Assembly (NCBI GenBank): GCA_963680875.1
Contig: OY804588.1
Span: 81,616,829 to 81,680,828, forward strand
Direction of reading: 5' to 3'
DNA from: Bathymodiolus brooksi
Taxonomy: Eukaryota; Mollusca; Bivalvia; Mytilida; Modiolidae
Length of the DNA: 64,000 nt
The notes beneath the pieces were generated by a model, which was given only the letters and a program-made list of their open reading frames with translations, had not been told where the DNA came from and made no database searches. Within the stretch, counting starts at the first letter, position 1. Each line of letters begins with the position of its first letter. The position numbers and the translations under genes are program-made. This document shows, one piece after another, positions 11,076 to 22,689 of the stretch.

Positions 11076-11587
11076 CTTGTTGGAAAGAGGAATAAGAAAG
11101 CATATTTTGTCTATAATGTGATAACGTAGTTGTTTGTACTAGAGCACCCCCGGTGTGCAAGAACATTTACTATGTTTGTCTTTGAATTGTTTTAGAAATC
11201 GGGTATTAAGCCATAAATGTTGCATTTTCTTCCTGGAAAAAGGGACATAGCAGTATATGTCGCATATATTATTAGGACGTAGTTGATACTACCATAACAC
11301 CCCCGGTTCGCAAGAGCCATTACAGCTTACCGAAAACAATATTAGTTGGTATCGAACAACACACGGCGTGTATGACTGTCCATACTTGTAATGCCATACA
11401 TGTCCTACTAACATTAACGACATCTGTAGACGCCCACTTATTGTAAGTGCTGGAACTAGTATCCCATAAAATCATATGAAAAGTTGTATATTCGGTATGT
11501 GTCATTGCATGTGAACTTGACAACAACGCTACATATTTAATCGGTCGATGTAATACACAATAAAACAAAACTAGTTCAAGAAGAGTT

Positions 11588-11855
11588 TGAAGATAACAAA
11601 GGTCCAATCAGAATCCGGAAATCGAAGAAGGACAGAGAACACAATGACCAAAAGGACAAAAGGACAAGCAACGATCTGCAAAACATGCACATAAAACTAA
11701 AGATCAAACAACACAAACACCACTAAACCGGGCGTGAACTCATGTCCTCTGAAAGGTAAAACAGTTCATGTTCCACATGTGGCACACGTCATGTTACTCT
11801 AGTTACAAACCCCGTGATAAGTCAGGAATACATAACGGTCTGGGAAGTGATTACG
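11588..11855 (-). repeat. Dispersed repeat R1, reverse orientation
   Basis: The reverse complement carries 'GGTGTTTGTGTTGTTTGATC', 'TTAGTTTTATGTGCATGTTT', 'GCAGATCGTTGCTTGTCCTT' and, upstream, 'CACGGGGTTTGTAACTAGAG'. It is a diverged near-full copy. Copy B: 41355-41622. Confidence 0.7.
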
Positions 11856-12429
11856 ACAAGTGGAAAAATGAATGTGGTCATTTGTGACACAGACTATTCG
11901 CAACGCTTTACCAAGTCATAGTGGCGACCGTAAAATTTTCAAAGTGATGACTTCATCTTAACCAATATGATCCCTTGGTTCAGTAGCTTCCTTGTTAGCA
12001 GCAACCCTCTACCATGGAAATCATAATAAGACCCACAATAGCTGTAATAAAGCTTATTTGTATATTTACAACCACGATTTATTTTGTGTTATTTTGTTTA
12101 CTTTCCATAGGTTATATTTATTATTTTCTGTTAAATTTTTATGATTATTTTTAATTTCTGTTTTAATTAAGCATTATTATTATAACTGAGCGATATATAC
12201 TCCATAAAACAATCATTTTGAATACGATATGACAAATTAATATACTTTAAAACAGAAGCATATCAAATATGTCTGATGAGCAACATCAACAAACAAATTA
12301 AGCAGCTCCTATGGAGGACTGCAGCAAACATATCCGAGGGTAAATATCAACAGGACATCCAGACATGTCTAATAGAGAAGATCAACTATCAAGCAAAACA
12401 TTATATGCCACAGAGCACATTAACAAACA
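11856..12429. other. Non-coding; no gene supported
   Basis: AT-rich sequence. A ~59-codon + strand reading frame (12276-12455) exists and is one codon longer in B (42043-42225) because a stop is lost. It overlaps the antisense gene relic and shows no family features. Confidence 0.4.
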
Positions 12430-12515
12430 TTGTTTCCTCACTACCAACAACGTGATGACACACATAGCGATACAACGATAAAGATGTGTCACGTAATTGA
12501 ATATCGTTTACAATA
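12430..12515 (-). pseudogene. N-terminal exon relic of a cGAS-like gene (module 2, copy A)
   Basis: Minus-strand translation reads IVNDIQLRDTSLSLYRYVCH then HVVGSEETMF, against IVEYNQSRDISLSLYRYLCH / HVVGSEEAVKTRRMF in gene A. The frame is open here, but 15 nt after GSEE (codons for VKTRR) are deleted. The intron acceptor AG used by the intact genes is AA here, and homology ends soon after, before the catalytic GS motif. So it is a dead fragment of another family member. The equivalent fragment in B is 42197-42282. Confidence 0.85.
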
Positions 12516-12610
12516 TTAAGCAATTATAAGTGAGTCGTCAATGACCTAAGTCATATAACAAATGTGACTATAAGGGTCAGCATAGATATTTCGTTGTTAT
12601 TATGTAATGC
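12516..12610. other. U-module fragment upstream of the relic
   Basis: 'AAGCAATTATAAGTGAG' through 'CATATAACAAATG' and 'TCGTTGTTATTATGTAATGC' match the 5' flank of gene A (4640-4735). This shows that the relic was duplicated with its upstream region. Confidence 0.65.
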
Positions 12611-12639
12611 AATTAAATGAACTACCTTCGAACATGTGT

Positions 12640-13330
12640 TACTCGATCTTTAGTTTGTTTTATGTGTATGTTTTGTAGATCGTTGTTTGTCTTTTCTTGG
12701 CCATAATGTTGCCTGTTTTTCTTCGATGTACGCCCGGGTTGCCCAATGAGTTAGATAGTTGGATTACCTAACAACTCATACAAGCCTATCACCAATACGG
12801 CGTGGGTACGCGTCCGGCTTTGTAAATTACTGAAAAGGGTGCCCTCGATTCGCAGCCGCAAGTGATAAAATTTACCAGTTTCTTGCCCATGATCGGTGGT
12901 TTTATCCGGGTACTCCGGCTTCCGCCACCACTAAAACTGGTCGCCATGAAATAGCTGAAATAGGGGGCCCGCGAGGTTCGATGAGTTAGGTCGCTGTATC
13001 TAACAACTCATACAAGCATATCACCAATACGGCGTGGGTTCGTGCCTGGCTTTGTCAATTACAAATTAGGATGCATTCGACTCGCATCTGCAAGTGATAA
13101 AGTTTACCAGTTTCTTGCCCATGGTCGGTGGTTTAATCCGGGTACTTCAGCTTCCTCCACAACTAAAACTGATCGCCATGACATGGCTGAACTATTGTTG
13201 AAAGTGGCGTTAAAACACCAAAAATAAAACCAAAATTCATTATAGTTGAAACATTGTTGAAAGTGGCGTTAAGCACCAAAAATCAAATCGATGCACGGAT
13301 TCTGATTACCCCTATGGTATCTTCAAACTC
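12640..13330 (+). repeat. R1 copy split by nested SINEs
   Basis: The R1 left piece lies at 12640-12733 ('ACTCGATCTTTAGTTTG' ... 'TTTTTCTTCGATGTACG'). R1 resumes at ~13292 with 'CGATGCACGGATTCTGATTA'. The intervening SINE cluster is flanked by a ~9-bp near-direct repeat (CGATGTACG / CGATGCACG), consistent with a target-site duplication. Confidence 0.8.
12734..13291 (+). repeat. Tandem pair of type-2 SINEs plus extra tail
   Basis: Two type-2 SINEs lie head to tail (12750-12965 and 12975-13222), each with 'CTAACAACTCATACAAGC' and 'ATCACCAATACGGCGTGGGT'. A third tail fragment follows at 13245-13285 ('GTTGAAAGTGGCGTTAAGCA'). The cluster sits within R1. Copy B: 42501-43058. Plus-strand ORFs here are SINE read-through. 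Confidence 0.85.
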
Positions 13331-13334
13331 TTCG

Positions 13335-13900
13335 CGTGGTGGTTATATGATAAAACAGTTGTCTTTCAAAGATAAATGATCTTAGCTCATTGTATCTGTC
13401 TGTTTTACGCCCTTTGCTTTTCAACTCCTAAAGGTTTTAGCGTACCTAATGAAGGTTATTCCAGAAACGCGTTATGTCCACTAAATTAGATGTCTACGCT
13501 TTTATTAGGTATGTGCTACACAGCCTAATGTATTATAGACAATGATTGGTAACTGAAAAACTAGTATATTATGGCGAATATATTGTAATTGTATTGTAAT
13601 TGTAAATAAATAATTCCCAACTTTTGAATTATTGAACCACCGTATCTCTAATTAAGAACCTCTTTTTTATTTAATCACCGCTACAGGTAAAATCGCGTCT
13701 CTTGCTCTATTATTTAATTCATATTTGTTCTATGCTGATAAGTTATGTTGTGTAACATTATTTTAATTGATCACTCAACATTTTAAATTTAGGAATATAT
13801 ATTAAACGCCGTCCTTGATGTCAAGTGCACGTCACTATAAATACATATCTGTAATAGGAATTTCCACAGGAAACAAAAAACTACTTTTGCTTTAGATTAA
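13335..13900. other. Diverged U module (gene 5'-flank relic)
   Basis: Collinear with 4760-5400: 'AGCGTACCTAATGAAGGTTA' (gene A: 'AACGTACCTGATGATGGTTA'), 'CTACACAGCCTAATGTATTA', 'CTAGTATATTATGGCGAATA'. Its continuation ('AACATTATTTTAATTGATCA', 'GATGTCAAGTGCACGTCACT') recurs at 23700-23800 and 8020-8110. Confidence 0.7.
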
Positions 13901-13934
13901 ATCGATTCATTTACATATTGTAGACAAATAAATA

Positions 13935-13975
13935 TCAGGTTGATAAGAAAAGATAAGATAAGATAAAAAAAGTTG
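13935..13975. repeat. Short (GATAA)n microsatellite
   Basis: GATAAGAAAAGATAAGATAA and similar follow 'CAAATAAATATCAGGTT'. It is the small counterpart of the larger GATAA array at 23845-24065. Copy B: 43710-43740. Confidence 0.7.
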
Positions 13976-14384
13976 TATCCAAAGTCTGAATTAGAAAAAC
14001 AACAAATAAAAACACAATCGCTAGTGCGCTTGTGACCGACATACACTGCACAAAAATACATAGCAGTTACAAACAACAAAAACAGGCATGCGAATTAATA
14101 GTTTAAAAAGCACTCATAACATATACATGCTGAAACATATATAATACATATATAATCAATACAACCTTAAGAAATTCTGAATATACCAGCTGTTATGACC
14201 TTTTCATAATTTCTTGACATTGTAGTTAATGTTTCATTCCTTTAATTAAGGACCGCCCTCTCTTTTAATTAAGAAACCGACTTCACATTTAATCATGAAA
14301 GCATCTCCTTTAATCAAAGAAACTCATCTCCTCCTTTAAGTCCTTTTAACTGCCAACAGCATAGGGGATTTACAACTACATGGG

Positions 14385-14595
14385 CGTGCATGTCACTACT
14401 AACGTTGTGACCTCGAATCCCACTAATGGCGAGGTGTACCTAATACAACTTTAAGTGATGAAAATTTGTCAGTGATTTACGAGAGGTCGGTGATTTTCTC
14501 CGGGTACTCAGGTTCCCTCCACTAGTAAAATTGACCACAATGATATAGCGGATACATTGTTGAAAGTGATGTTGCAGCATAGCCCCTAACCATCA
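14385..14595 (+). repeat. SINE, type 1
   Basis: 'GTTGTGACCTCGAATCCCAC', 'GGTCGGTGATTTTCTCCGGG', and 'GATATAGCGGATACATTGTT' then GAAAGTGATGTT. A closely similar SINE with the same flank sits at 25355-25515, so they are paralogous by module duplication, not independent insertions. Copy B: 44153-44363. Confidence 0.85.
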
Positions 14596-14739
14596 TTAAG
14601 CAAACAAAAACCTTCAGCCATGGGAGATGGCGAAACAATAGTTCGCTGAAATATTCTTTATTAATGGCCGTGCTAATTTGTCATTTCTGAAGATTTCTAA
14701 TTAAAATGATCTGTACTAGATAACATAGCTGTGGGTTAA

Positions 14740-15395
14740 AATGTGACGACAGATTATATTTTAACACAACCGCATCAAAAGTGAACAAGCACCCTCCCCT
14801 TTTATTTTATTCACACACGGAAATTGATAATGCTATTTCGTACTGTCAATATTTTCTAATATATGTTAGTTGTGTACTATATTACATCAAATGTGTTTTA
14901 CAGAATCTTAATTGTTCACTAATTATTGTAGAATAAGAATTCATATTACCTGCCATTCTGGATGTCAAGTCCTCGTCACTATAAATGAATTTGTAATGGA
15001 TTTTTCCACAGGAAAAAAACACTTCTTACTGTATAGATTTTATTAATACATTTACATATTGTATATTTGATGTCAAGTACATATCACTATAAATAAAAAT
15101 TTGTAATAGGAATTTCCACAGAAAACAAACCTACTCTTGTTTTAGATTATATAGATATATGCTATGGGTTTTCCACAGGAAAACACATTTCTTTCCGTTT
15201 AGATTTATTCAAAACATTTCCATATTGTATTTGCAAAGTAGTAAACAGGCTATAAAATATAACCTAAACTTCATCTGTTACTGTATATATAATTATATAC
15301 ATGGACACTGGTAAGTAATGCAGTACAAGGGAAACAACTAATTTGTGATGAAAAATAAAATCAGTGATGAATTCAAGAGGGAGCGTAAAGGACGT
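14740..15395. repeat. Diverged 'D' module, copy 1
   Basis: Contains 'GTGAACAAGCACCCTCCCC', 'GATGTCAAGTCCTCGTCACT', 'TTTTTCCACAGG', then a second half-repeat 'GATGTCAAGTACATATCACT'. The same order recurs at 24460-24900 and 25680-26290, with the same lead-in 'GAATTCAAGAGGGAGCG'. No gene seen. Confidence 0.7.
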
Positions 15396-15460
15396 ACGGA
15401 GAAAACTAAAGATTAAGAAACACGAACCCATTTAACTTATCATAGTCACAATCCCGTCCT
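15396..15460 (-). repeat. Single monomer of the 59-bp minisatellite sequence
   Basis: 'GGAGAAAACTAAAGATTAAG', 'AAACACGAACCCATTTAACT' and 'TATCATAGTCACAATCC' match the 59-bp unit that forms ~30 copies at 26290-28080. The unit reads as part of R1 in reverse ('GGGGTTCGTGTTTCTCAATC'). Copy B has one monomer at 45162-45220. Confidence 0.75.
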
Positions 15461-15721
15461 TCTATGCTCATTTATGACTGATCAACGTATTGTTAACATG
15501 AGTAAGACGAAGTGTACTACTAGTAGAGCAGTGACATCCTGTCTTCAATGACGAGTTTGAGTTCTCAATTTGTTTTCTGTGTTTCTATTCGTGGCCATTA
15601 AGAATACAATTTATATTTTCTGAAAATGTAGGAATATTGTCTACATATTGTCTGAATATTTGTTATTAAAAGAAGAAGGTGATTAAATAAATATTAGCAT
15701 ACCATATTAAACATGTTGTGT

Positions 15722-15722
15722 G

Positions 15723-15753
<31 letters not shown>

Positions 15754-15755
15754 AT
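15722..15755. repeat. (TG)n microsatellite
   Basis: An uninterrupted TG run of about 13 repeats inside a TG-rich stretch. Copy B (45492-45525) is two to three repeats longer. Confidence 0.9.
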
Positions 15756-15884
15756 GGTTTGAATTATCAGGTATACTTATAATTTACTGAATTTATAGTG
15801 CTGTATTTGTTTTCAATCATCGAGGACTTCCAGGAAGATTAGCGTTATGTTAACTGTGCTAAAGTCAATTTTACAGCTATTTCA

Positions 15885-15968
15885 TGACGAAAACAAACTA
15901 CATTTGTACATTCATTGAGATGTCTGTGACGAAAACAAACTACATTTGTACATTCATTGAGATGTCTG
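15885..15968. repeat. 42-bp tandem duplication, private to copy A
   Basis: 'TGACGAAAACAAACTACATT' begins at 15885 and again at 15927, with identical 42-bp units. Copy B has one unit at ~45654. It accounts for the shift in A/B offset from 29,767 to ~29,726. Confidence 0.95.
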
Positions 15969-17514
15969 TTTTCTACTCACTGACACTTTTAGTTTGATAT
16001 CGCGGTAGACATGTTGCTCAAATTAGAAAAATAAATTGTAGAAAGAGTCGAAATCGATATATTTATACACGTACACCATATACACGACCGTTAATTTACC
16101 TGACTTGTTATAGGCACTACAATAAAACGTGGCGGGATTAAACCAATTTTATAAACCTAAGCTTAATTCACATTAATTAGATGAGACAGACACTCTATGA
16201 TTTCTCGATACTTTGTCTACAAATACGAGGTTCAATGTTGTTTAAATCTGTCGTTAACACTGTTTACAGTCATTCCTAAATAAACATGATAATTCCCGAA
16301 AATTTCCTTTCGACGGATTTTAGCAACTTAAAACATATTTTTGACTTTGTGGTCATAGAGAAAATGTTCAAATTTGAAATGTAGCTATCCCGAGAAGAGA
16401 AGTATCGTAATCCACTGGTAGAAGAAGGATACATTATCTCTACATTAATATCATTGTCAGATTGCAGTTTCCTGTGAAATTATCCTGTTAAAAGAAAGAT
16501 AACTCTAGTCTGACTATAAATATTTACTTGAAGGAAAAATATAGTAATGTTTTATTTCAATCATTAAGAATAAAATTAGAAATCCTATTAAAACAATATT
16601 CATACTGCACTGGTAATTTTTAATTGTAGGTAAATCTATTTTATATCACTTATACAAAGGGAAGTCACTCTGTAATTTGTAAAGAAAAACCCAGATATTT
16701 ATTGATATTGTTTCCTATTGCTCTAAACACATGTGTGTTATACGACAAACATCTAAGACGCGTGGACATATTATGAACAGACCTACCGGAAGTCTGATTT
16801 TTTATCTATGGTTTTCGTTATTTACCCACCACTCATATCAAAGAAGTACGTACACAAACAAATGCTACCATTTGTGATGCATGACTTGAGGTCAATTATT
16901 TTCAGTTTACGGCTTAGTAATGAAAATTGGAATGCTGCACGACTCTTGAGATTTGTAGAATTTCCTCGTATCTCTCCATTCCTTAAAACAATGGGCCTCG
17001 GCCACGATGGGTCTTCGGCTCCATAATGTTTAAAGAATGCAGAGTTACTTGGACATTCTCCTATACGTAAAGATCGAAATATGACATTCTTGATTGATTA
17101 TATGGTTCATCTAATTATGCATACACAAAAGTACTTATATAGGTACATTTAGGTCACTTGTGTAGTCGAACTTTTAAAGTGTTGTCTCCCCTTATATCAC
17201 GTAATCATTGTTTATTCAGTAAATAATGTCTAATATAGTAGGATCAAACCGAGGGCCCGCTACATTTTATGTTCATCCAAAAACGGGGCAATATGTACCC
17301 TAAAGCTAAATATCTCGTGAAAATATTTTTTTTATTCATAAAGTAGGACAGCTCTGCCCCTTACGGTTCGGCACATGACTAGGATTCCAACAACCAAGCT
17401 AATTTTATTATTGGGATTGTGTCCCATTTGGTATAAGGATTAATTATTTTGAATCATAACTAGGTATTTTCCAACATAAAGTGCATTAAAACTCATATTA
17501 CAATTTTTATGTTA
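15969..17514. other. Non-coding; no gene supported
   Basis: AT-rich sequence. The + strand ORF at 16808-17026 begins identically in B (46535) but its last third differs because of the 1.1-kb insertion in B, so it is not conserved as a protein. No family features. Confidence 0.4.
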
Positions 17515-18352
17515 ATATGTTCTTTATTCTCAAAGGTTTACGGGAAATGTATGTTTCTTTCACCAAGGTTTACGATTATTGTACTCCTTATTCATAAAGG
17601 TTTACGTGTAGTAGATGTTTTATTTACATAGATTTACTGGTAGTATATGTTTTATTTACAAAGGTTTACGGCTAATGTATTCTTTATTCACAAATGTTTT
17701 CTTGCAATATATTAGGTATTCACAAAGGTTTGTGGTTATTAAATTCTCTATTCATAAAACTTTACAGTTAATATACCGGGTATGCTTTATTCGCAAAGGT
17801 TTACGGGTAATATATTCTGTATTCACAAAAGTTTATTTGCAATATATTCTTATTCACAAAGGTTTTCTTGTAATATATTCTGTATTTACAAAGGTCTACG
17901 GGTAATATATTCTTTATTCACAAAAGTTTATTTGTAATATATTAGGTATTCACAAAGGTTTATTAAATTCTCTATTCATAAAACGTTACGGTTAATATAC
18001 CGGGTATGCTTTACACGCAAAGGTTTAGGGGTAATATATGTTTTATTCACACAGGTTTACGGGTAATATATTATGTATTTACAAAGGTCTACGGTTAATA
18101 TAGTTTTTATTCACAAAGGTTTACTTGTAATATATTCTTTATTTACAAAAGTCTAAGGTTAATATAGTTTTTATTCACAACGGTTTACGGGTAATATAGT
18201 CTTTATTCACAAAAGTTTATTTGTAATATATTCTTTATTCACAAAAGTTTATTTGTACTGTATTCTTTATTCACAAAGGTTGACGGGCAATATATTCTTA
18301 TTCACAAATGTTTACGGTTAATATATTTTTTATTCACAAAGGTTTACGGGTA
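17515..18352. repeat. 32-bp minisatellite, copy A (~26 units)
   Basis: The unit resembles 'TATTCACAAAGGTTTACGGG' followed by TAATATATTCTT. The period is 32 bp (for example 'ATTCACAAAAGTTT' at 18205 and 18237). Two variants alternate irregularly: GGTTTACGGG and AGTTTATTTG. The + strand ORF at 17615-17905 (96 codons, aromatic-rich) is a by-product of the repeat. Copy B: 48345-49180, almost the same length. Confidence 0.9.
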
Positions 18353-18846
18353 TGACATTACCTTCATTAGGCATGTTCAAAGTCAAAGATTGGAATGTCA
18401 AATATGTTAACGGTCTTTCAAAACAAGAAAACAAAATGGCCTAAGTTAGAAAGCCAAGATCGACTAAGGTCACTTATGCCTGTAAAGGTAAGTCAATACA
18501 TTATGCTATCTTGTTTTATATTGTTATGCTAGTTTCTTTCACATCCACATATCTGACATGTTGTCATTAAACACCAAACCATGATCTAAAATTGAACAGC
18601 TGTATACATTGATGTACACGGCAATCTTCTCGTTGTTAAATAAACGCTAGAGAAACCCGAAGGGGGATCAAGAAGGGACTATCCAAAGACAAACAGGACA
18701 CACGATGCATTGGGAACAAGACACAGAAAAGCGACACCAAAACAACACAACAAGAACAACGCAAATAATAATTAAACAAGCCCACACTCCTAACACATCA
18801 CAGAAACATAAAAAATGAACAACACGGATCCCATCAAACAAATTGT
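18353..18846. other. Spacer between the 32-bp and 49-bp arrays
   Basis: No gene seen. Near-identical in B (49181-49675). It contains a CAAC/ACAA-rich stretch at 18715-18790. Confidence 0.5.
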
Positions 18847-20804
18847 GATGAATTCAAGTGATCAAGAAGGAGAAGTAGTTCCTGCTTATTATTAGAATGA
18901 ATTCCAGTGATCGAGAAGGATAAGCAGTTCATACTTCTTATTAGGATGAATTCAAGTAATCGAGAAGAATAAGTAGTCCATACTGTTTATTAGGATGAAT
19001 TCAAGTGATCGAGAAGGATAAGTAGTTCCTGCTTATTATTAGAATGAATTCCAGTGATCGAGAAGGATAAGTAGTTCATACTTCTTATGAGGATGAATTC
19101 AAGTGATCGAGAGGAATAAGTAGTTCCTGCTTCTTATCAGGATGAATTCAAGTGATCGAGAATGATAAGTAATTCCTGTTTCTTATTAGGATGAATTCAA
19201 GTGAGCAGGAAGATAAGTAGTTCATGCTTCTTATTATGATGAATTCAAGCGTTCGAGAAGGATAAGTAGTTCTTGTTTCTTATTAGGATGAATTCAAGTG
19301 ATCGAGAAGGACAAGTAGTTCTTGCTTCTTATTAGGATGAATTGAAGTTATCGAGAAGATTAAGTAGTTCCTGCTTCCTATTACGACGAATTCAAGTGAC
19401 CGAGAATAATACGTAGTTCCTGTTTCTTATTAGGATACATTCAAGTGATCGAGAAGGATAAGTAGTTCCTGCTTATTATTAGAATGAATTCCAGTGATCG
19501 AGAAGGAAAAGTAGTTCATACTTCTTATTAGGATGAATTCAAGTGATCGAGAAGAATAAGTAGATCCTGCTTCTTATTAGGATGAATTCAAGTGATCAAG
19601 AACGATAAGTAGTTCCTGTTTCTTATTAGGATGAATTCAAGTGATCGAGAAGGATAAGTAGTTCCCGCTTCTTATTAGGATGAATTCAAGTGATCGAGAA
19701 GGATAAGTAGTTCATACTTCTTATTAGGATGAATTCAAGTGATCAAGAACGATAAGTAGTTCCTGTTTCTTATTAGGATGAATTCAAGCGATCGAGAAGG
19801 ATAAGTAGTTCCCGCTTCTTATTAGGATGAATTCAAGTGATCGAGAAGGATAAGTAGTTCATACTTCTTATTATGATGCATTCAAGTGATCGAGAAGGAT
19901 AAGTAGTTCTTGTTTTTTATTACGATGAATTCAAGTGATCGAGAAGTATAAGTAGTTCTTGTTTCTTATTAGTATGAATTCAAGTGATCGAGAAAGATAA
20001 GTAGTTCTTGTTTCTTATTAGGATGAATTCAAGTGATCGAGAAGGGTAAGTAGTTCATACTACTTATTAGGATGCAATCAAGTGATAAAGAAAGATAAAT
20101 AGTTCATATTTCTTATTAGGATGAATTCAAGTGATCCAGAAGGATATGTAGTTCATGCTTCCTATTACGATGAATTCAAGTGATCAAAAAGGATTAGTAG
20201 TTCCTACTTCTAATCAGGATTAATTGAAGTGATGAAGTAGGATAAGAAGTTCCTATTTCTTATTAGAATGAATTCAAGTGATCGATAAGGATAAGTAGTT
20301 GCAGCTTCTTATTAGGATGCATTCAAGTGATTGAGAAGGATAAGTAGAACCTGTTTCTTATTAGGATGAATTCAATTGAGGAAGAAGGATAAGTAGTTCC
20401 TGTTTCTTATTAGGATGCATTCAAGTGATCAAGAAGGATAAGTAGTTCCTGTTTCTTATTAGGATGAATTCAAGTGATCGAGAAGGATAAGTAGTTACCG
20501 CTTCTTATTAGGGTGAATTCAAGTGATCTAGAAGGATAAGTAGTTCCCGCTTCTTATTAGGATGAATTCCAGTGATCGATAAGGATAAGTAGTTCCTGCT
20601 TCTTATTAGGATGAATTCAATTGACCAAGAAGATAAGTAGTTCCTGTTTCTTATTAGGATGAATTCAAGTGATCGAGAAGGATAAGTAGTTCCCGCTTCT
20701 TATTAGGATGAATTAAAGTGATCGAGAAGGATAAGTAGTTCCTTCTTATTATTAATATGAATTCTAGTGATTGAGAATAATAAGTAGTTCCTGCTTCTTA
20801 TTAG
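18847..20804. repeat. 49-bp satellite, copy A (~40 units)
   Basis: The unit runs GATGAATTCAAGTGATCGAG, AAGGATAAGTAGTTCCTGCT, TCTTATTAG: 49 bp, confirmed by successive starts at 18945 and 18994. Most units carry an EcoRI site (GAATTC). Units differ by point changes and by the CCTGCT / CATACT / TTGTTT variants. Total 1,958 bp, ~40 units. Copy B holds the same array expanded to ~206 units. Confidence 0.97.
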
Positions 20805-21029
20805 GCACCAGTCATGCTACCCATAGTCAGATTAATCTTGTCGACCATATTGTTTTGTTTGTAAATACAACACTCTAGAAACATTTCCAAAATCTAATAG
20901 AAAAATCGTGGAAAGAAGCACCCCTACCACAAATGCATGCTCTCTCACCTTCCTGGCTTAGTATAGTAAAAACGTGAAAGAGTTGAACTAGTTATATGGG
21001 CCCAATCCTGATAGAGGAAAGACAACAAT

Positions 21030-21500
21030 ATTTTATCCGGTTCTTAGTGGGGTTCGTGTTGCTCGATCTATAGTTTTCTATATAATGTATTGTAGATCGT
21101 TGTTTGTCATTTTGTATTTGGCCATTGTGTGGTCCGTACTTCTTCGATTTGTGGTTGATGATTTCTCATTTGGTGTCTTCGAAGAGGATTCGTGGAGCAT
21201 TCGACAGAATCAGATATGTTGGCTCCATATATGGTCCATCAATAATATCTCCCAAGGATACGCATTTAGGCAAAACACATTACATTGAAATAAGAATGCA
21301 AATGCTTAGATTTTGAAATTTTCGGTGAAGTTTATTTCAGAAACCGCAAGAAATAAAAAAATATGTTGTAATACTACCTTGTGATTTCAGTATTTTAAGC
21401 TGAAAGAAAATAAAACGTATTGTTTTTAAAACAAAAACGATACCCTTTCCAAAAATAGGAAATTTAAGAAGTAATTCCCGCTTTCGACTCCTTTTAGCAA
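21030..21500 (+). repeat. Dispersed repeat R1 with right flank
   Basis: 'AGTGGGGTTCGTGTTGCTCG', 'TGTAGATCGTTGTTTGTCAT', 'TTGGCCATTGTGTGGTCCGT', 'GGTGTCTTCGAAGAGGATTC'. The flank to ~21500 ('GGTCCATCAATAAT', 'TCAGAAACCG', 'TTGTAATACTA') matches 31570-31850 at lower identity. The two + strand ORFs here are R1 read-through. Copy B: 59990-60465. Confidence 0.75.
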
Positions 21501-21711
21501 TAAAATAGTTATGTGTAATAGTTCACCAATAATCTTGGATGATTAACAAATAACAATGCTCAAATATTATAACCTGGCACAAGTTCATCTCGGAAACCGT
21601 AAGATATATTTTGAAATTGATGGCCCCTATTAGCCACTGTTCTAAATAAAATAGCTAATTTCGAATGATCCATCAATAATACATGAAGATTTAAAAAAAA
21701 CAATTAAGCGG

Positions 21712-21960
21712 GTCGTCGTGGTCGTGATCGTATGGTAATTGGATTTACAACTACCTATGCAAACAGTCTATATCACCAATAACGTTGTGAGTTCGAATCC
21801 TGCTCAGATGAGGTGTACTCACCATGTTATGAAGGTTGTCGGTGACTTCCGGCATGTCGGTTGTTTTCTCCGCGAGCTACGGCTTTCTCCATTAATAAAA
21901 CGGACCACCAGGGAATAACTGATACTTTGTTAAAAGTGGCCCTAACACCATATAATCGAC
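21712..21960 (+). repeat. SINE, type 1
   Basis: 'GGTCGTCGTGGTCGTGATCG', 'GTTGTGAGTTCGAATCCTGC', 'CTCAGATGAGGTGTACTCAC', and a diverged tail. Copy B: 60671-60919. Confidence 0.8.
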
Positions 21961-22680
21961 AAACACATTCAGGCATGGGCGATGTAAAACAATATTTAAC
22001 TCAAATATTCCTTATTAATGACCTTGCTAATTTGTCATCTCTGACTTCTTTATCTATATACATTTTCACTATATGAATATGCATCGCTTATAATCGTTTC
22101 TGCAGAGACAATCCATCAATAAGAAAAGAATGAAAAAAACACTAAAAGATAAAATAATCAAATTTTGAAATGGTCTCCTTTTTGGTCTCTTTTGTTAACT
22201 GGGTAGTATCTACTCAATTTACTAGCTCTACTAGAATGCTGTTATATATTAATGGAAAGTCCAAAATGAGAAAAATCGAATTTCTTTTGTCTGTTTCCCT
22301 TTCTACCGACCATCACTGTCAACTTCTAGGTCTAGGCAAATATATGAATTATACCTAGCTGTACATTTAGTAGTATTTATTTTAAATTTCACATAATCGC
22401 CAAACTAGGATTTAATTAGAATAGAACACCATCTACACATAATAAAGAAGCACACTTGGTACGCATAGGTATGCCGAATAGCAGTTGTAAAAGACGCCCA
22501 CTAAATATGACAAATAAATTGTCAATACAAATCTCGAGCATGTAGATAATGGTAGTATTACAGAGAGTGTGCTATATATAAAGGATAAAGAAGTCAAGTA
22601 ATTATATGCTGATGCTTTACTATTTATGAGAATCCAAGTCTGATTCATACAGTCTGCAGTAACTAGTGTCACAGAAACGT
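21961..22680. other. Non-coding; partly paralogous to 31000-31180
   Basis: No gene seen. 22470-22680 ('GCAGTTGTAAAAGACGCCCA', 'AATCTCGAGCATGTAGATAA', 'ATTCATACAGTCTGCAGTA') aligns with 31005-31180. The ORFs at 22170-22358 (+) and 22433-22672 (-) persist in B only because that block is near-identical. Confidence 0.5.
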
Positions 22681-22689
22681 TACAAACGG

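Noticed and set aside
11320..11607. 95-residue minus ORF (also 41087-41374)
   Set aside because: No recognisable domain; preserved only as far as the near-identical block; overlaps the edge of an R1 copy.
12276..12455. Conserved + strand ORF of ~60 codons (MSNINKQIKQLLW... in B, 42043-42225)
   Set aside because: It overlaps an antisense gene relic, differs at its stop between copies and shows no known domain; too weak to call a gene.
17615..17905. 96-codon + strand ORF (also 48443-48733)
   Set aside because: It lies wholly in the 32-bp minisatellite and its Tyr/Phe/Ile-rich product just mirrors the repeat.
18847..20804. CRISPR-like array of ~49-bp repeats
   Set aside because: Units are contiguous with no unique spacers, in a eukaryotic-type context; it is a satellite.
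21085..21316. Hydrophobic + strand ORFs that recur at R1 copies (also 22794, 31221, 31438, 60045, 61756)
   Set aside because: They appear in whichever frame R1 happens to leave open and shift frame between copies, so there is no sign of a conserved protein.
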